In this document: one piece after another, positions 24,826 to 33,038 of the stretch
How the letters are laid out: every line of letters starts with the position of its first letter
Position numbering within the stretch: position 1 is the first letter of the stretch
Origin: Pseudolysinimonas_A sp947085045
Lineage (GTDB): Bacteria > Actinomycetota > Actinomycetes > Actinomycetales > Microbacteriaceae
Length of the DNA stretch: 64,000 nucleotides
Direction of reading: 5' to 3'
Assembly (NCBI GenBank): GCA_947085045.1
Contig: CAMTUU010000001.1
Location: forward strand, 62,001 to 126,000
Made by a program: the position numbers and the translations under genes
The notes under the pieces: model-generated
Seen by the model: the letters and a program-made list of their open reading frames with translations, nothing else
Databases searched by the model: none
What the model was told of the DNA's origin: nothing

Positions 24826-25904
24826 GCGACACTCCTTTCTCCCGCGCCGTCGACCTCGGCGGTCGCCCGCGCGGGGCCGGATGGCGTGGCGTTCTTCCGC
24901 GCCCGGGGAAGCACGTACGACCGAACCCGTTCGGACTGCAAGAGCACGAGCGCGATGATGACGATCGCCTTGAACGCGGGCGTCGCCGCGGCGGCGACTC
25001 CCAGGAACAGCACGGTCTTGTTGAGGGTCGCGATCAGCAGCGCGCCGATCGTGGAGCCGAGGATCGAGAACTTTCCTCCCGCCAACGAGGTGCCCCCGAT
25101 CACCACCGCGAGAATCGCGTCGAGCTCCATCAGGTTCCCGGTGCCCGACACGCTGACGGTCATCACCTCGGACACGCTGAACAAGCCTCCGATGGATGCC
25201 AGAGCCGCCGCCAACACGTAGACCGCGATGAGGATGGGCCGCGGGCGAATTCCGGCCAGTCGGCTCGCCTTCGGGTTGATGCCGATCGACTCGATGGTGA
25301 GCCCCAGAGCCGTTCGACGCATCAGCAGGGCGACGAGGACGACGACGACGATCGCGATGACGAAGCTCGTCGGAAGGCCGAGGAGCTGACCGTTCGCGAG
25401 CTGCTGGAACGGCTCGTTGGTCGCGTTCGTGTTCTGTCCGCCGGTGATGACTCGGGCGATACCACGCGCCGCGAGCATCATGACGAGGGTGGTGATGAAG
25501 GGCTGAAGTCCCACGACGGCGACCAGCAGACCGTTGATCGCACCGAGGACGACGGCGAGGAGGATGGCGAGTCCGATGGCCGCCAGCATCGCTCCGACCG
25601 ACGTGGGATCGTCGATCGTCGCGAGGGTCTGCATGGCAACCGCTCCGCCGACCGCCATCATGGAGCCCACCGAGAGGTCGATGCCCTCGGTGGCGATGAC
25701 GAACGTCATCCCCAGGGCGATCATGATGATCGGCGCCGACACCCGCACGATGTCGAGAAGGTTTCCGGCGACGAGCCCCGTCGTGGGGTTGATCCCGATC
25801 TGCAGATAACTCGGATCTTTGAGCGTGTTGATCGCCAGCAGCACGCCGATCCCCACGATCGCCCAGAACCAGGGGGTTCGGAGGGCGGTCTTGACGAGAC
25901 TCAC
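24822..25904 (-). CDS. Sugar ABC transporter permease (YtfT/RbsC-like)
   Basis: RbsC-family permease of 360 aa, YtfT-like. Landmarks are GMTFVIATEGIDLSVGSMMA, LQPFITTLVMMLAARGIARV, and IESIGINPKASRLAGIRPRP at the ATPase interface. It begins with GTG at 25904, overlapping the ATPase stop by 4 nt, and partners the YjfF-like permease as a heterodimeric channel. Confidence 0.88.
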   Translation of the reverse strand: MSLVKTALRTPWFWAIVGIGVLLAINTLKDPSYLQIGINPTTGLVAGNLLDIVRVSAPIIMIALGMTFVIATEGIDLSVGSMMAVGGAVAMQTLATIDDPTSVGAMLAAIGLAILLAVVLGAINGLLVAVVGLQPFITTLVMMLAARGIARVITGGQNTNATNEPFQQLANGQLLGLPTSFVIAIVVVVLVALLMRRTALGLTIESIGINPKASRLAGIRPRPILIAVYVLAAALASIGGLFSVSEVMTVSVSGTGNLMELDAILAVVIGGTSLAGGKFSILGSTIGALLIATLNKTVLFLGVAAAATPAFKAIVIIALVLLQSERVRSYVLPRARKNATPSGPARATAEVDGAGERSVA

Positions 25905-27496
25905 TCGTTCACTCCTTCGTCGGATGGTGTCGTCCCGGTGTCGGCGGCGAGCGCCTCGGCTTTGGCCTCTGCCGCGACGTCGGATTCAGCGGCGATGACC
26001 GAGACGATCTGCTCCGCATTGACTCCGGGACCGTTGATGACTTCGCCGATGCGGCGGTGGTCTTTGAGGATCACGATGCGCTCCGAGAGACGCACGACCT
26101 CGTCGAGTTCGGACGAGATGAAGACGACGCTCATCCCGCCCTCGGCGAGTTCAGCCACGGTCTCCTGGATCTCGGCCTTCGCGCCGACATCGATCCCGCG
26201 GGTGGGCTCATCGAGGAGCAACAGATCCGGTTGCGTGGCCAGCCATCTACCCAAGAGCACCTTCTGCTGATTTCCTCCGGACAGAAGCCGGATGGGCCGA
26301 TCGGGATCGTTGGGGCGCACGTCGAAACGCGTCATGTACGTGGTGACGAGGCGATCGACCTCGCGCGCGGGGACACGTCGCAGCCACCCCCGCCGGGCTT
26401 GAACGGCCAGCATGATGTTGTCTCGAACGCTCAGGTCACCGACGATCCCGTCCTCACGGCGGCTCTCCGTCGAGTAGGCGATCCCGTGAGCGAGACCCGC
26501 GACGGGCGAGGTCAGAGCGACCTCCTCGCCCTTGACTCGGGTCCGTCCGGAGTCGGCCTTGTCGACGCCGGCGATCAGGCGAGCGAGTTCCGAGCGTCCG
26601 GCGCCGAGGAGACCGGCGAAGCCGACCACCTCACCGGCGTGGATGTCGAGGTCGGTGGGCTCGAAGGCGCCCTTGCGCCCGAGACCTTCCGCCGAGAAGA
26701 CGGGAGTCGCGCTGCGGTCCCGGGCGGTGCTCTGCCGGTTCGAACCCAGGGCCCGCAGTGCCTCGAAGTCTTTGCCGATCATCTTCGAGATCAACTGGCC
26801 GCGATCGAGGTCCCGCGTGAGGTACTCGCCGATGAACTTTCCGTTGCGCAGAACCGTGATGCGATCACTGATCGCGAACACCTGGTCGAGGAAGTGAGAG
26901 ACGAAGAGGATCGCGACTCCCTGATCGCGCAGTCGTCGGATCACCGTGAAGAGAACCTCCACCTCCTTCGCGTCGAGGCTGGATGTCGGTTCGTCGAGGA
27001 TCAGGACCTTCGAGTCGGTGACCATCGCGCGGCTGATCGCGACCAGTTGCTGCAGGGCGATGGAGATCGTCGACAACGGAGCCCGCGGGTCGAGGTCGGC
27101 CAATCCCACGCCGGCGAGAACCTCCGCAGCGCGCCGGTGGGTCTTCGTCCAATCGATTCCCCAGAAGCCGCGCACCTCGTGGCCCAACATGATGTTCTCG
27201 CCGATCGACAGGTTGGTGCACAGGTTCACCTCCTGGTACACCGTCGAGATCCCGGCGGCCTGCGCCGACGCGGTCCCCGAGAATCTGCGCGCGTGACCGT
27301 TGACGACGATCTCGCCCGAGTCGAGCTGGTAGACACCCGTGAGGGCCTTGATGAGAGTCGACTTGCCGGCGCCGTTCTCGCCCATCAGGGTGTGGACTTC
27401 ACCGGGAAGCAAGCGGAAGTCGACGTCGTCGAGTGCCTTGACCCCGGGGAATGTGATCGAGGCACCGTGCACCTCGACGATCGCAAGAGGCTCCAT
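25901..27496 (-). CDS. Sugar ABC transporter ATP-binding protein (YtfR/RbsA-like, two ABC domains)
   Basis: Tandem-ABC ATPase of 531 aa. The N-terminal half has Walker A GENGAGKSTLIKALTG, a signature-region variant ISIALQQLVAISRAM (LSxxxxQ-type) and Walker B VLILDEPTSSLD. The C-terminal half has a GLLGAGRSELARL P-loop, LSGGNQQKVLLGRWLA and LLLLDEPTRGIDV. This asymmetric layout is typical of CUT2 sugar importers. It begins 116 bp after the binding-protein gene, past a hairpin, and starts the ATPase-permease-permease string. Confidence 0.93.
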   Translation of the reverse strand: MEPLAIVEVHGASITFPGVKALDDVDFRLLPGEVHTLMGENGAGKSTLIKALTGVYQLDSGEIVVNGHARRFSGTASAQAAGISTVYQEVNLCTNLSIGENIMLGHEVRGFWGIDWTKTHRRAAEVLAGVGLADLDPRAPLSTISIALQQLVAISRAMVTDSKVLILDEPTSSLDAKEVEVLFTVIRRLRDQGVAILFVSHFLDQVFAISDRITVLRNGKFIGEYLTRDLDRGQLISKMIGKDFEALRALGSNRQSTARDRSATPVFSAEGLGRKGAFEPTDLDIHAGEVVGFAGLLGAGRSELARLIAGVDKADSGRTRVKGEEVALTSPVAGLAHGIAYSTESRREDGIVGDLSVRDNIMLAVQARRGWLRRVPAREVDRLVTTYMTRFDVRPNDPDRPIRLLSGGNQQKVLLGRWLATQPDLLLLDEPTRGIDVGAKAEIQETVAELAEGGMSVVFISSELDEVVRLSERIVILKDHRRIGEVINGPGVNAEQIVSVIAAESDVAAEAKAEALAADTGTTPSDEGVNE

Positions 27497-27546
27497 GGGT
27501 ACGTCTGACTCCTTGTGTTGCGCGCGACAGGTTCTGAAAAGGTGAA

Positions 27547-27579
27547 AGCGGGGGGTCGCCAGGAACTCGACCCCCCGCT
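27547..27579 (-). terminator. Intercistronic hairpin between binding-protein and ATPase genes
   Basis: AGCGGGGGGTC and GACCCCCCGCT form a perfect 11-bp stem with an 11-nt loop, about 34 bp after the binding-protein stop. It probably gives partial termination or stabilises the upstream message, so more binding protein than membrane components is made. Confidence 0.7.
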
Positions 27580-27612
27580 CAGCGTCAGCTCATCGCGTGA
27601 CGCCGGGAAGGA

Positions 27613-28605
27613 TCAGAAACCCTTGCCCTCGTCGAGGGCCTTCTGGCCGGCCTCCGCCGAATCGAACGTGTCACCCGAGACGAGGGTCACCTTCTCGAGA
27701 GTCTCCCCGGCGATGGCCTTCTTGACCGCATCCACGGCCTGGTCACCGAAGAACGGGTTGTACTGCGCGACGAAGCTGAGGTCGCCGGCGGCCAGAGCCT
27801 CGAGCGCACCCGTCGTGCCGTCGATCGTAGCGATCTTGACGTCGACGCCAGGCGTGAGACCGGCATCCTTGACGGCCTGCGCCGCGCCGATGCCCATCTC
27901 ATCGTTCTGAGCGAAGATGAACTGGATGTCGTTGTTGTTGGCCTTCAGCACCGTCTCGGTGACCGATTTGCCCTCGTCGGCACTCCAGTTCGCCGTCTGC
28001 GCGCCGATCTTGTTCCAACCGCTCGCTCCGGCGATCGCGTCGTCGAAACCCTGGTTGCGCTCGTTGACGACCGACAGGCCCGGCACGCCTTCGAGAACGT
28101 AGTAGTTGGCGCCGTCCGGGAACGCCGTCAGAGCCCACGCGCCGACCTCTTGCGCGACGTTCACGTTGTCCGGTGCGATGCGCGTGGCGTACAGCTCGTC
28201 GGAGGCGTCAACCCCGCGGTCGAGAAGGATCACGGGGATCTCGGCCTCCTGAGCGAGCTTGAGCGAATCTTCCCAGCCCGAGGCTTCGGTCGCCGTCAGC
28301 AGGATCGCATCGACTTCGTCGTTGACGAACGTCGTGAACGCGTCGATCTGCGACTTCTGGTCACTCGGGCTTGCCGCCGGGGCATACTTGAGATCGAAAC
28401 CCGCCTCGGTGCTGAAGGCGTCCTTGATGGCCTGCTCGTTCGCGTTACGGAAGCCGCCCTCGGGCCCGACCGCCACGAAACCGACGGTGAGAAGTTCATC
28501 GGCACCACCGCCGCTGCCCGAGTCGGGAGCGGCGCAACCCGCGAGGCCGAGCGCAAGCACTCCGACCCCGATGATGCCCGCGAAGCCGAGCTTTCGATTC
28601 TTCAT
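27613..28605 (-). CDS. Sugar ABC transporter substrate-binding lipoprotein (YtfQ-like)
   Basis: CUT2 periplasmic-binding family lipoprotein of 330 aa. The signal peptide ends at the lipobox LAGC, followed by a Gly/Ser linker. Segments GFVAVGPEGGFRNANEQAIK, EIPVILLDRGVD, FAQNDEMGIGAAQAVKDAG and ATIDGTTGALEAL mirror the galactofuranose-binding protein YtfQ. ATG at 28605 is preceded by AAGGAGG; an in-frame GTG three bases earlier is possible. First gene of the transporter operon, downstream of a LacI-type operator. Confidence 0.9.
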   Translation of the reverse strand: MKNRKLGFAGIIGVGVLALGLAGCAAPDSGSGGGADELLTVGFVAVGPEGGFRNANEQAIKDAFSTEAGFDLKYAPAASPSDQKSQIDAFTTFVNDEVDAILLTATEASGWEDSLKLAQEAEIPVILLDRGVDASDELYATRIAPDNVNVAQEVGAWALTAFPDGANYYVLEGVPGLSVVNERNQGFDDAIAGASGWNKIGAQTANWSADEGKSVTETVLKANNNDIQFIFAQNDEMGIGAAQAVKDAGLTPGVDVKIATIDGTTGALEALAAGDLSFVAQYNPFFGDQAVDAVKKAIAGETLEKVTLVSGDTFDSAEAGQKALDEGKGF

Positions 28606-28695
28606 CACTGTTTCTCCTCCTTGAGAGCCCCGTCACGGTCGTCGTCGACGGGAATTTTCGCGCTCCGAACTGGAGCGCGACGGGTACTAGTCCCT

Positions 28696-28727
28696 CATTG
28701 TGCGCGCTAACAGCGGCGCTCACAATG
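28696..28727. promoter_or_regulatory. Composite LacI-family operator upstream of the sugar transporter operon
   Basis: A 32-bp inverted repeat bounded by CATTGTG and CACAATG contains two overlapping LacI-type sites, TGTGCGCGCTAACA and the flanking GGCGCTCACAA. It lies 91 bp upstream of the binding-protein start and is the likely target of the LacI regulator at 22653. Confidence 0.7.
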
Positions 28728-28816
28728 ATCTCGGCCAGATTCGTTACCTATCTGTTACCGCGAACAGTCAGGAGGGGTTGGGCGGGTGCGCCGTCGCGTT
28801 GACATAGCGTTGCGGA

Positions 28817-29527
28817 GTGCTTCCCCCTCTCGTCGTGTTGCCGTGGCGCCCCGCCCCCTCACGCATCGACGCCTTCGACCGCGTCCGCGACTGGTACGCC
28901 AGGACGCTGCCGGAGTTCGAGGTGACGACAATCGATTCGGGTGACGTGCCGTTCAACCTGGCGCGCTGCCGCAACCTCGCCGTCGCCGACGCCGGGCTGG
29001 ACGACGTCATCGTCCTGAACGACGCCGACACCCTGCCGGAACCCGAGTCGTTGCGCGCGGCCGTGGCCGATGCGGCCACCAGCGGACGCGTGCACCTCCC
29101 CTACACGGCGTACCACTGGCTCGGGGCGGAGGGCTCCGCGCAGTTCGCGGCCGGCACGCCGCTCGAGGACTGCAGATTCGAACTGGTGAACGGCGCCTGC
29201 TCCGGCGTCTACGTCACCACCCGCCGCACCTGGGAGGCGCACGGCGGGCAGGACGAACGCTTCCGCGGCTGGGGGTTCGAGGATGCCGCCTGGTACCTCG
29301 CGCACTCGACGATCCTGGGCGAACCACCGCGCCGCCACGAAGGACGCGTGTACGCCCTGCACCACGTTGCGGCCGAACGCGCCGGCGAGCAGTACGAGGC
29401 GAACGCCGCGCACATGGAGCGCTACCGCGAAGCAGCATCCGATCCGGCGGCGATGTCGGCACTCGTGGATGAGGGCCTCGCGGAGAGCGCGCGGAACGCG
29501 AGTAGCGGACCCGGCTCCGCGGCCTGA
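28817..29527 (+). CDS. Family-2-like glycosyltransferase (galactosyltransferase-type domain)
   Basis: GT-A glycosyltransferase of 236 aa. The N-terminal segment RVRDWYARTLPEFEV leads to the DxD-type metal motif VLNDADTLPEPE near residue 70, and the acceptor-side motif ERFRGWGFEDAAWYLA appears near residue 145, as in the C-terminal domain of galactosyltransferases. The start is GTG at 28817. Its last 106 bp overlap the 3' end of the opposite-strand GT1 gene. Acceptor and sugar are unknown; the neighbours are glycan genes. Confidence 0.75.
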   Translation: MLPPLVVLPWRPAPSRIDAFDRVRDWYARTLPEFEVTTIDSGDVPFNLARCRNLAVADAGLDDVIVLNDADTLPEPESLRAAVADAATSGRVHLPYTAYHWLGAEGSAQFAAGTPLEDCRFELVNGACSGVYVTTRRTWEAHGGQDERFRGWGFEDAAWYLAHSTILGEPPRRHEGRVYALHHVAAERAGEQYEANAAHMERYREAASDPAAMSALVDEGLAESARNASSGPGSAA

Positions 29528-30765
29528 CGTTCCGCGATCGAGGCCAGAATCCCCTCCCGCACCGGGTCGGGAGACGCCAGCGCGAGCAACGCCGAGCGCA
29601 GCTCATCCACCGTCGCGGTGTTCGGGGCGAGCGCGAGGCCGACCCCGGCATCCTCGACCGCGGCCGCACCGGCGAACTGGTCGGTCGAGAACGGCAGCAC
29701 GAGCAACGCCACCCCTGCACCCAGCCCCTCGGTGACCGAGTTGTTGCCGCCGTGGGTGACGGCAAGGGATGCCGAACCGAGCAGCCGCACCTGCGGCAGG
29801 TACTCGCGCATGAGCCAGCCGTCCGGGATCTCCCCCAGATCGGAGAGCGGCGTCGAGCCCGTGGCGACGGCCGCGACGATTCCGGCGTCGGCCAGCGCCT
29901 CGATCACGCGGCGCAACACGTCGCCGTGCACCGAGAGGAAGCTGCCGAAGCTGACGTATGCGAAGCGCGGGGTGCGGGCGATCCAGGCGTCGACCTCCGC
30001 GTCGGGGGGCTCCACCCGCCGAGTCGAGCCGAGGAAGACGTGCGGCGGAAGCGCGGAGGCATCCCGAACCAGCTCGCCCGGGTAGTTGTAGAGCACGAGC
30101 GGTCCGTGCTCGGCGAACCCGTCGGCGCTCGGCGATGCGGCGGGGTCGAGCGCCTGAGCGGCCGCGTTCCACGACGCGGTGAAGTTCACCGACACCTCGT
30201 CGCAGAGCTCCGCGAGCGCGGCGAGTTCGACGGGGGTGGGCGTGAAGGCCGCGGGCCAGGCCGGCGGATACCCGTACCGCTCGTCGCCGATCGGCAGCGC
30301 ACTCGGATGCCCGAGCACCACGTCGCCGAACGGGATCCCGGCGGTCGAGAGCGCGAGGCGGGCGCTGAATGCGAGGTGGTCGATGAGGATGGCGTCGGGC
30401 TGCACCTCCTCGACGATGCGCAGCACGTCGCGCCCGGCCCGCTCGGGGTCCCACATGAGGTCGACGAGCCGCTCGCGCGCCTGGTAGGTCAGCGTCTCGA
30501 CCATCCCCTGCCGGGTGGCGTCGAAGAAGCCGCGCAGCGAATCGGCCTCCTCGTCGACCTGGTCCTCGGCGCGGATCACCCCGGCGTTGGATCCGCGGCC
30601 GAGCTGCAGGTTCACCCGCTCGAAGCCGAACTCGGCCACGATCCCCGCGGTCGCCGGGCCCGACGCGACGACGACGCGCTCCCCGGCATCCCGCCAGGCC
30701 GTCGCAAGGGTGACGAGCGGGAGGAGGTGGGACGCGTAGTCGGGGCTGATGACGAGCAGCGTCAC
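29422..30765 (-). CDS. GT1-family (UGT/MGT-like) glycosyltransferase
   Basis: GT-B glycosyltransferase of 447 aa, like macrolide/antibiotic glycosyltransferases. The N-terminal domain begins with a hydrophobic strand and LLPLVTLATAWRDAGERVVV. The donor-binding domain contains RFAYVSFGSFLSVHGD, REYLPQVRLLGSASLAVTHG and GGNNSVTEGLGAGVALLVLP, the recognisable UGT signature. It overlaps the HEAT-GT4 gene by 4 nt and runs 106 bp antisense into the 3' end of the GT gene at 28817. The substrate is unknown. Confidence 0.85.
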   Translation of the reverse strand: MTLLVISPDYASHLLPLVTLATAWRDAGERVVVASGPATAGIVAEFGFERVNLQLGRGSNAGVIRAEDQVDEEADSLRGFFDATRQGMVETLTYQARERLVDLMWDPERAGRDVLRIVEEVQPDAILIDHLAFSARLALSTAGIPFGDVVLGHPSALPIGDERYGYPPAWPAAFTPTPVELAALAELCDEVSVNFTASWNAAAQALDPAASPSADGFAEHGPLVLYNYPGELVRDASALPPHVFLGSTRRVEPPDAEVDAWIARTPRFAYVSFGSFLSVHGDVLRRVIEALADAGIVAAVATGSTPLSDLGEIPDGWLMREYLPQVRLLGSASLAVTHGGNNSVTEGLGAGVALLVLPFSTDQFAGAAAVEDAGVGLALAPNTATVDELRSALLALASPDPVREGILASIAERQAAEPGPLLAFRALSARPSSTSADIAAGSDAASR

Positions 30766-32918
30766 CGCACGGGCTCCGCGAGGGCGAGCAGTGCGGCCTC
30801 GTCGCGGGCGACCCCGCGGTACACGGTGCCGAGGGCCGACGACATCCGCTGGATCGTGAAGTTCTCACGCACCATCTCGCGGGATCGCGCCGGGCGGGCC
30901 TCGCCCTCTTCGAGCGCGGCCTGGTCGAGCGCGAGCCCGATCGCGTCGCGCAGACGGGCGACGTCCCAGGTGGCGGTGAGCCGACCGGTGACGCCGTCCT
31001 CGACGTAGGTGGCGGGGCCGCCGCCGTCAGGGGCGACGACCAGGAGCCCGGTGGCCATCGCCTCGAGCAGCGCGATGCCGAACTCCTCTTTGATGCTCGC
31101 ACAGGCGTAGACGCCGCCCCGAGCGGTGAGACCGGGAAGCCCGAGCCGCGCGGCGGCGAGCCAGCGCGCGGCGACGTCGTTCGCGCGGTGCCCGGGCAGC
31201 AGCAGGCCCGCAGCCGCCCGAGCTGCCGCCGGCACGAGGGCGTCGATCAGGTCGAGTTGCTCGCGCTCGTCGAGCGAGGGCGACGCGAGATCGCCGCCGA
31301 CGATGAGCAGGTTGGCGCGCTCGGCGAGCGGTCCCGTCGCCCAGGCCTCGACGAGCGACGCCATCCCCTTCACGCGGTGCATCCGGCCGACGCTGACGAT
31401 GAGCGGCAGCCCGCGTCGCTCGGGGGCGAGCTGCTCGACGAGGGCGCGCAGCTCGGCGATCGCCGGAACCGGCTCGGCACCGGCGACGTGCGCAGCGGCA
31501 TCCCCGACGGCGGCGTCGATGGTGTCGAGGTCGACGCCCTCCGGCACGATCGTGTGCCGTTCCGGGTGGGCCGTCAGGTCGATGCCGACGAGGCGCCGCA
31601 TGTCGTCCTGAAGCTTGGGACGCGGGAACAGCACGGTGTGCGCCGCGTTGGCGGCCAGGCTCTGCACGAGCCGTGCCCGGAACCAGAAGTGCTCCTCGCC
31701 GTCGACCGCGCCGAACCCGGCCCGGGTCAGTCGGCCCGAGCGGTCGAGCGACTCGATGACGCCGTGCGGGTCGGGGGCGACGGTGAAGACGACCGGGATG
31801 CCGAGCTCGCGTGCGACGTCGGCGGCGGCGAGGCTGCCGACATCCGCCATGCGCAGGTGCAGCAGGTCGACGTGACCGGCCGCGCGCAGGATGCGACGGA
31901 TGCCGCGCCGGGCGACGACGCGCAACGGCCAGGCGGCGGCGGACGGCACCGGGTCGCGCAGCAGCGGGATGCGTCCGTAGACGTGACCGGCGTCGACATC
32001 CTGCAGGCCGAGCAGATCGGACGCCGCCCCGTCGACGGAACCGCGCGAGAGGGTGATGACCCGTTGCACGCCGGTCGTCGGGTCGGCGGCGAGGGCGTCG
32101 CCGAGGCGGACCAGCAGCGTCGCGATGCCGCCGTTGTCGCCGGCGCCCGCAGCACTCAGATCGGGGTCGATGTCGGCGTGGAGGAAGAGCTGCGCGACCG
32201 TCAGGCCGTGCTCACGCGCGAGCCGCGGCACGGGGGTCGCCGTCGAGTCGATGACCGCGAGGCGGGCGACCTCGGCGACGAAATCGTCTCCCCCGACGAG
32301 CCCCTCCAGGGCCTCCGAGATCCGCGAGTCGCCGGGGCGCTGGCCGAGTGCCGAGACCGCCGCGACCCGCACCGCCTCGGGCTCACCGGCGTCGAGCGCC
32401 AGGCGCAGCAGAGGTTCTTCGGCGATGGCCGAACGCACGAGACCCAGGGTCTCGACGAGCCGCGCGCGCGCTCCGGGCTCGTCGACGCCGAGCAGGCCCG
32501 CCTCGATGCCGACGACGAGGTGGTCGCCGGTCGCGCCGGACCACTGTTCGAGGGTGCGCTGGGCGAGCATCCCGGTGAATCCGCCGCGCACGATCATGCC
32601 GAGCAGGCGACCCATCGCGTCGGGACGCGGCAGCACCGTGCTCAGCGCCCAGGCAGCGTGCTCGCGGATGAAGGGACGCTCGTCGGAGAGCAGCCGGGTG
32701 AGCAGCCGGGCGGCCTCGGCATCCCGGATCTCGGCGAGCGCATGCGTCGCCGCGATGGCCGCGAGCTGGTCGTCGCCGGCGAGCGCGACGCTCAGCACCC
32801 GCAGGGTGCGCACGCCCGGGTCGCGGCCGGACTCGAATGCGAGGTCGTCGGCGAGACGCATCGCGTCGACGATCGACGGCGCGTCCAGCACCTGATCCAA
32901 GGACGTCTGAACGCCCAT
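30762..32918 (-). CDS. HEAT-repeat protein fused to a GT4 glycosyltransferase
   Basis: 718-aa fusion. Residues about 40-235 are HEAT-like helical repeats (LAAIAATHALAEIRDAEAAR, RPFIREHAAWALSTVLPRPD, AVRVAAVSALGQRPGDSRIS). The remainder is a GT-B fold GT4 enzyme with ARELGIPVVFTVAPDPHG, SVGRMHRVKGMASLVEAWAT and the donor-site KEEFGIALLEAMATGLLVVA with its E-x7-E spacing. ATG at 32918 has GGAGG upstream; an earlier in-frame ATG at 32948 lacks one. It is followed by the GT1 gene with a 4-nt overlap. The fused scaffold is unusual and may bind an acceptor protein. Confidence 0.8.
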   Translation of the reverse strand: MGVQTSLDQVLDAPSIVDAMRLADDLAFESGRDPGVRTLRVLSVALAGDDQLAAIAATHALAEIRDAEAARLLTRLLSDERPFIREHAAWALSTVLPRPDAMGRLLGMIVRGGFTGMLAQRTLEQWSGATGDHLVVGIEAGLLGVDEPGARARLVETLGLVRSAIAEEPLLRLALDAGEPEAVRVAAVSALGQRPGDSRISEALEGLVGGDDFVAEVARLAVIDSTATPVPRLAREHGLTVAQLFLHADIDPDLSAAGAGDNGGIATLLVRLGDALAADPTTGVQRVITLSRGSVDGAASDLLGLQDVDAGHVYGRIPLLRDPVPSAAAWPLRVVARRGIRRILRAAGHVDLLHLRMADVGSLAAADVARELGIPVVFTVAPDPHGVIESLDRSGRLTRAGFGAVDGEEHFWFRARLVQSLAANAAHTVLFPRPKLQDDMRRLVGIDLTAHPERHTIVPEGVDLDTIDAAVGDAAAHVAGAEPVPAIAELRALVEQLAPERRGLPLIVSVGRMHRVKGMASLVEAWATGPLAERANLLIVGGDLASPSLDEREQLDLIDALVPAAARAAAGLLLPGHRANDVAARWLAAARLGLPGLTARGGVYACASIKEEFGIALLEAMATGLLVVAPDGGGPATYVEDGVTGRLTATWDVARLRDAIGLALDQAALEEGEARPARSREMVRENFTIQRMSSALGTVYRGVARDEAALLALAEPVR

Positions 32919-33038
32919 CCCCAACCTCCACTCACCCGATCGCGGCATCCGATCGGTCGCGGCTGACCGATGATAGCCCGCGGACCTGACCGCGCATCCC
33001 GGGGTAGCGTTGACCGTCGTTCCCCGCTAAGGAGTTGT

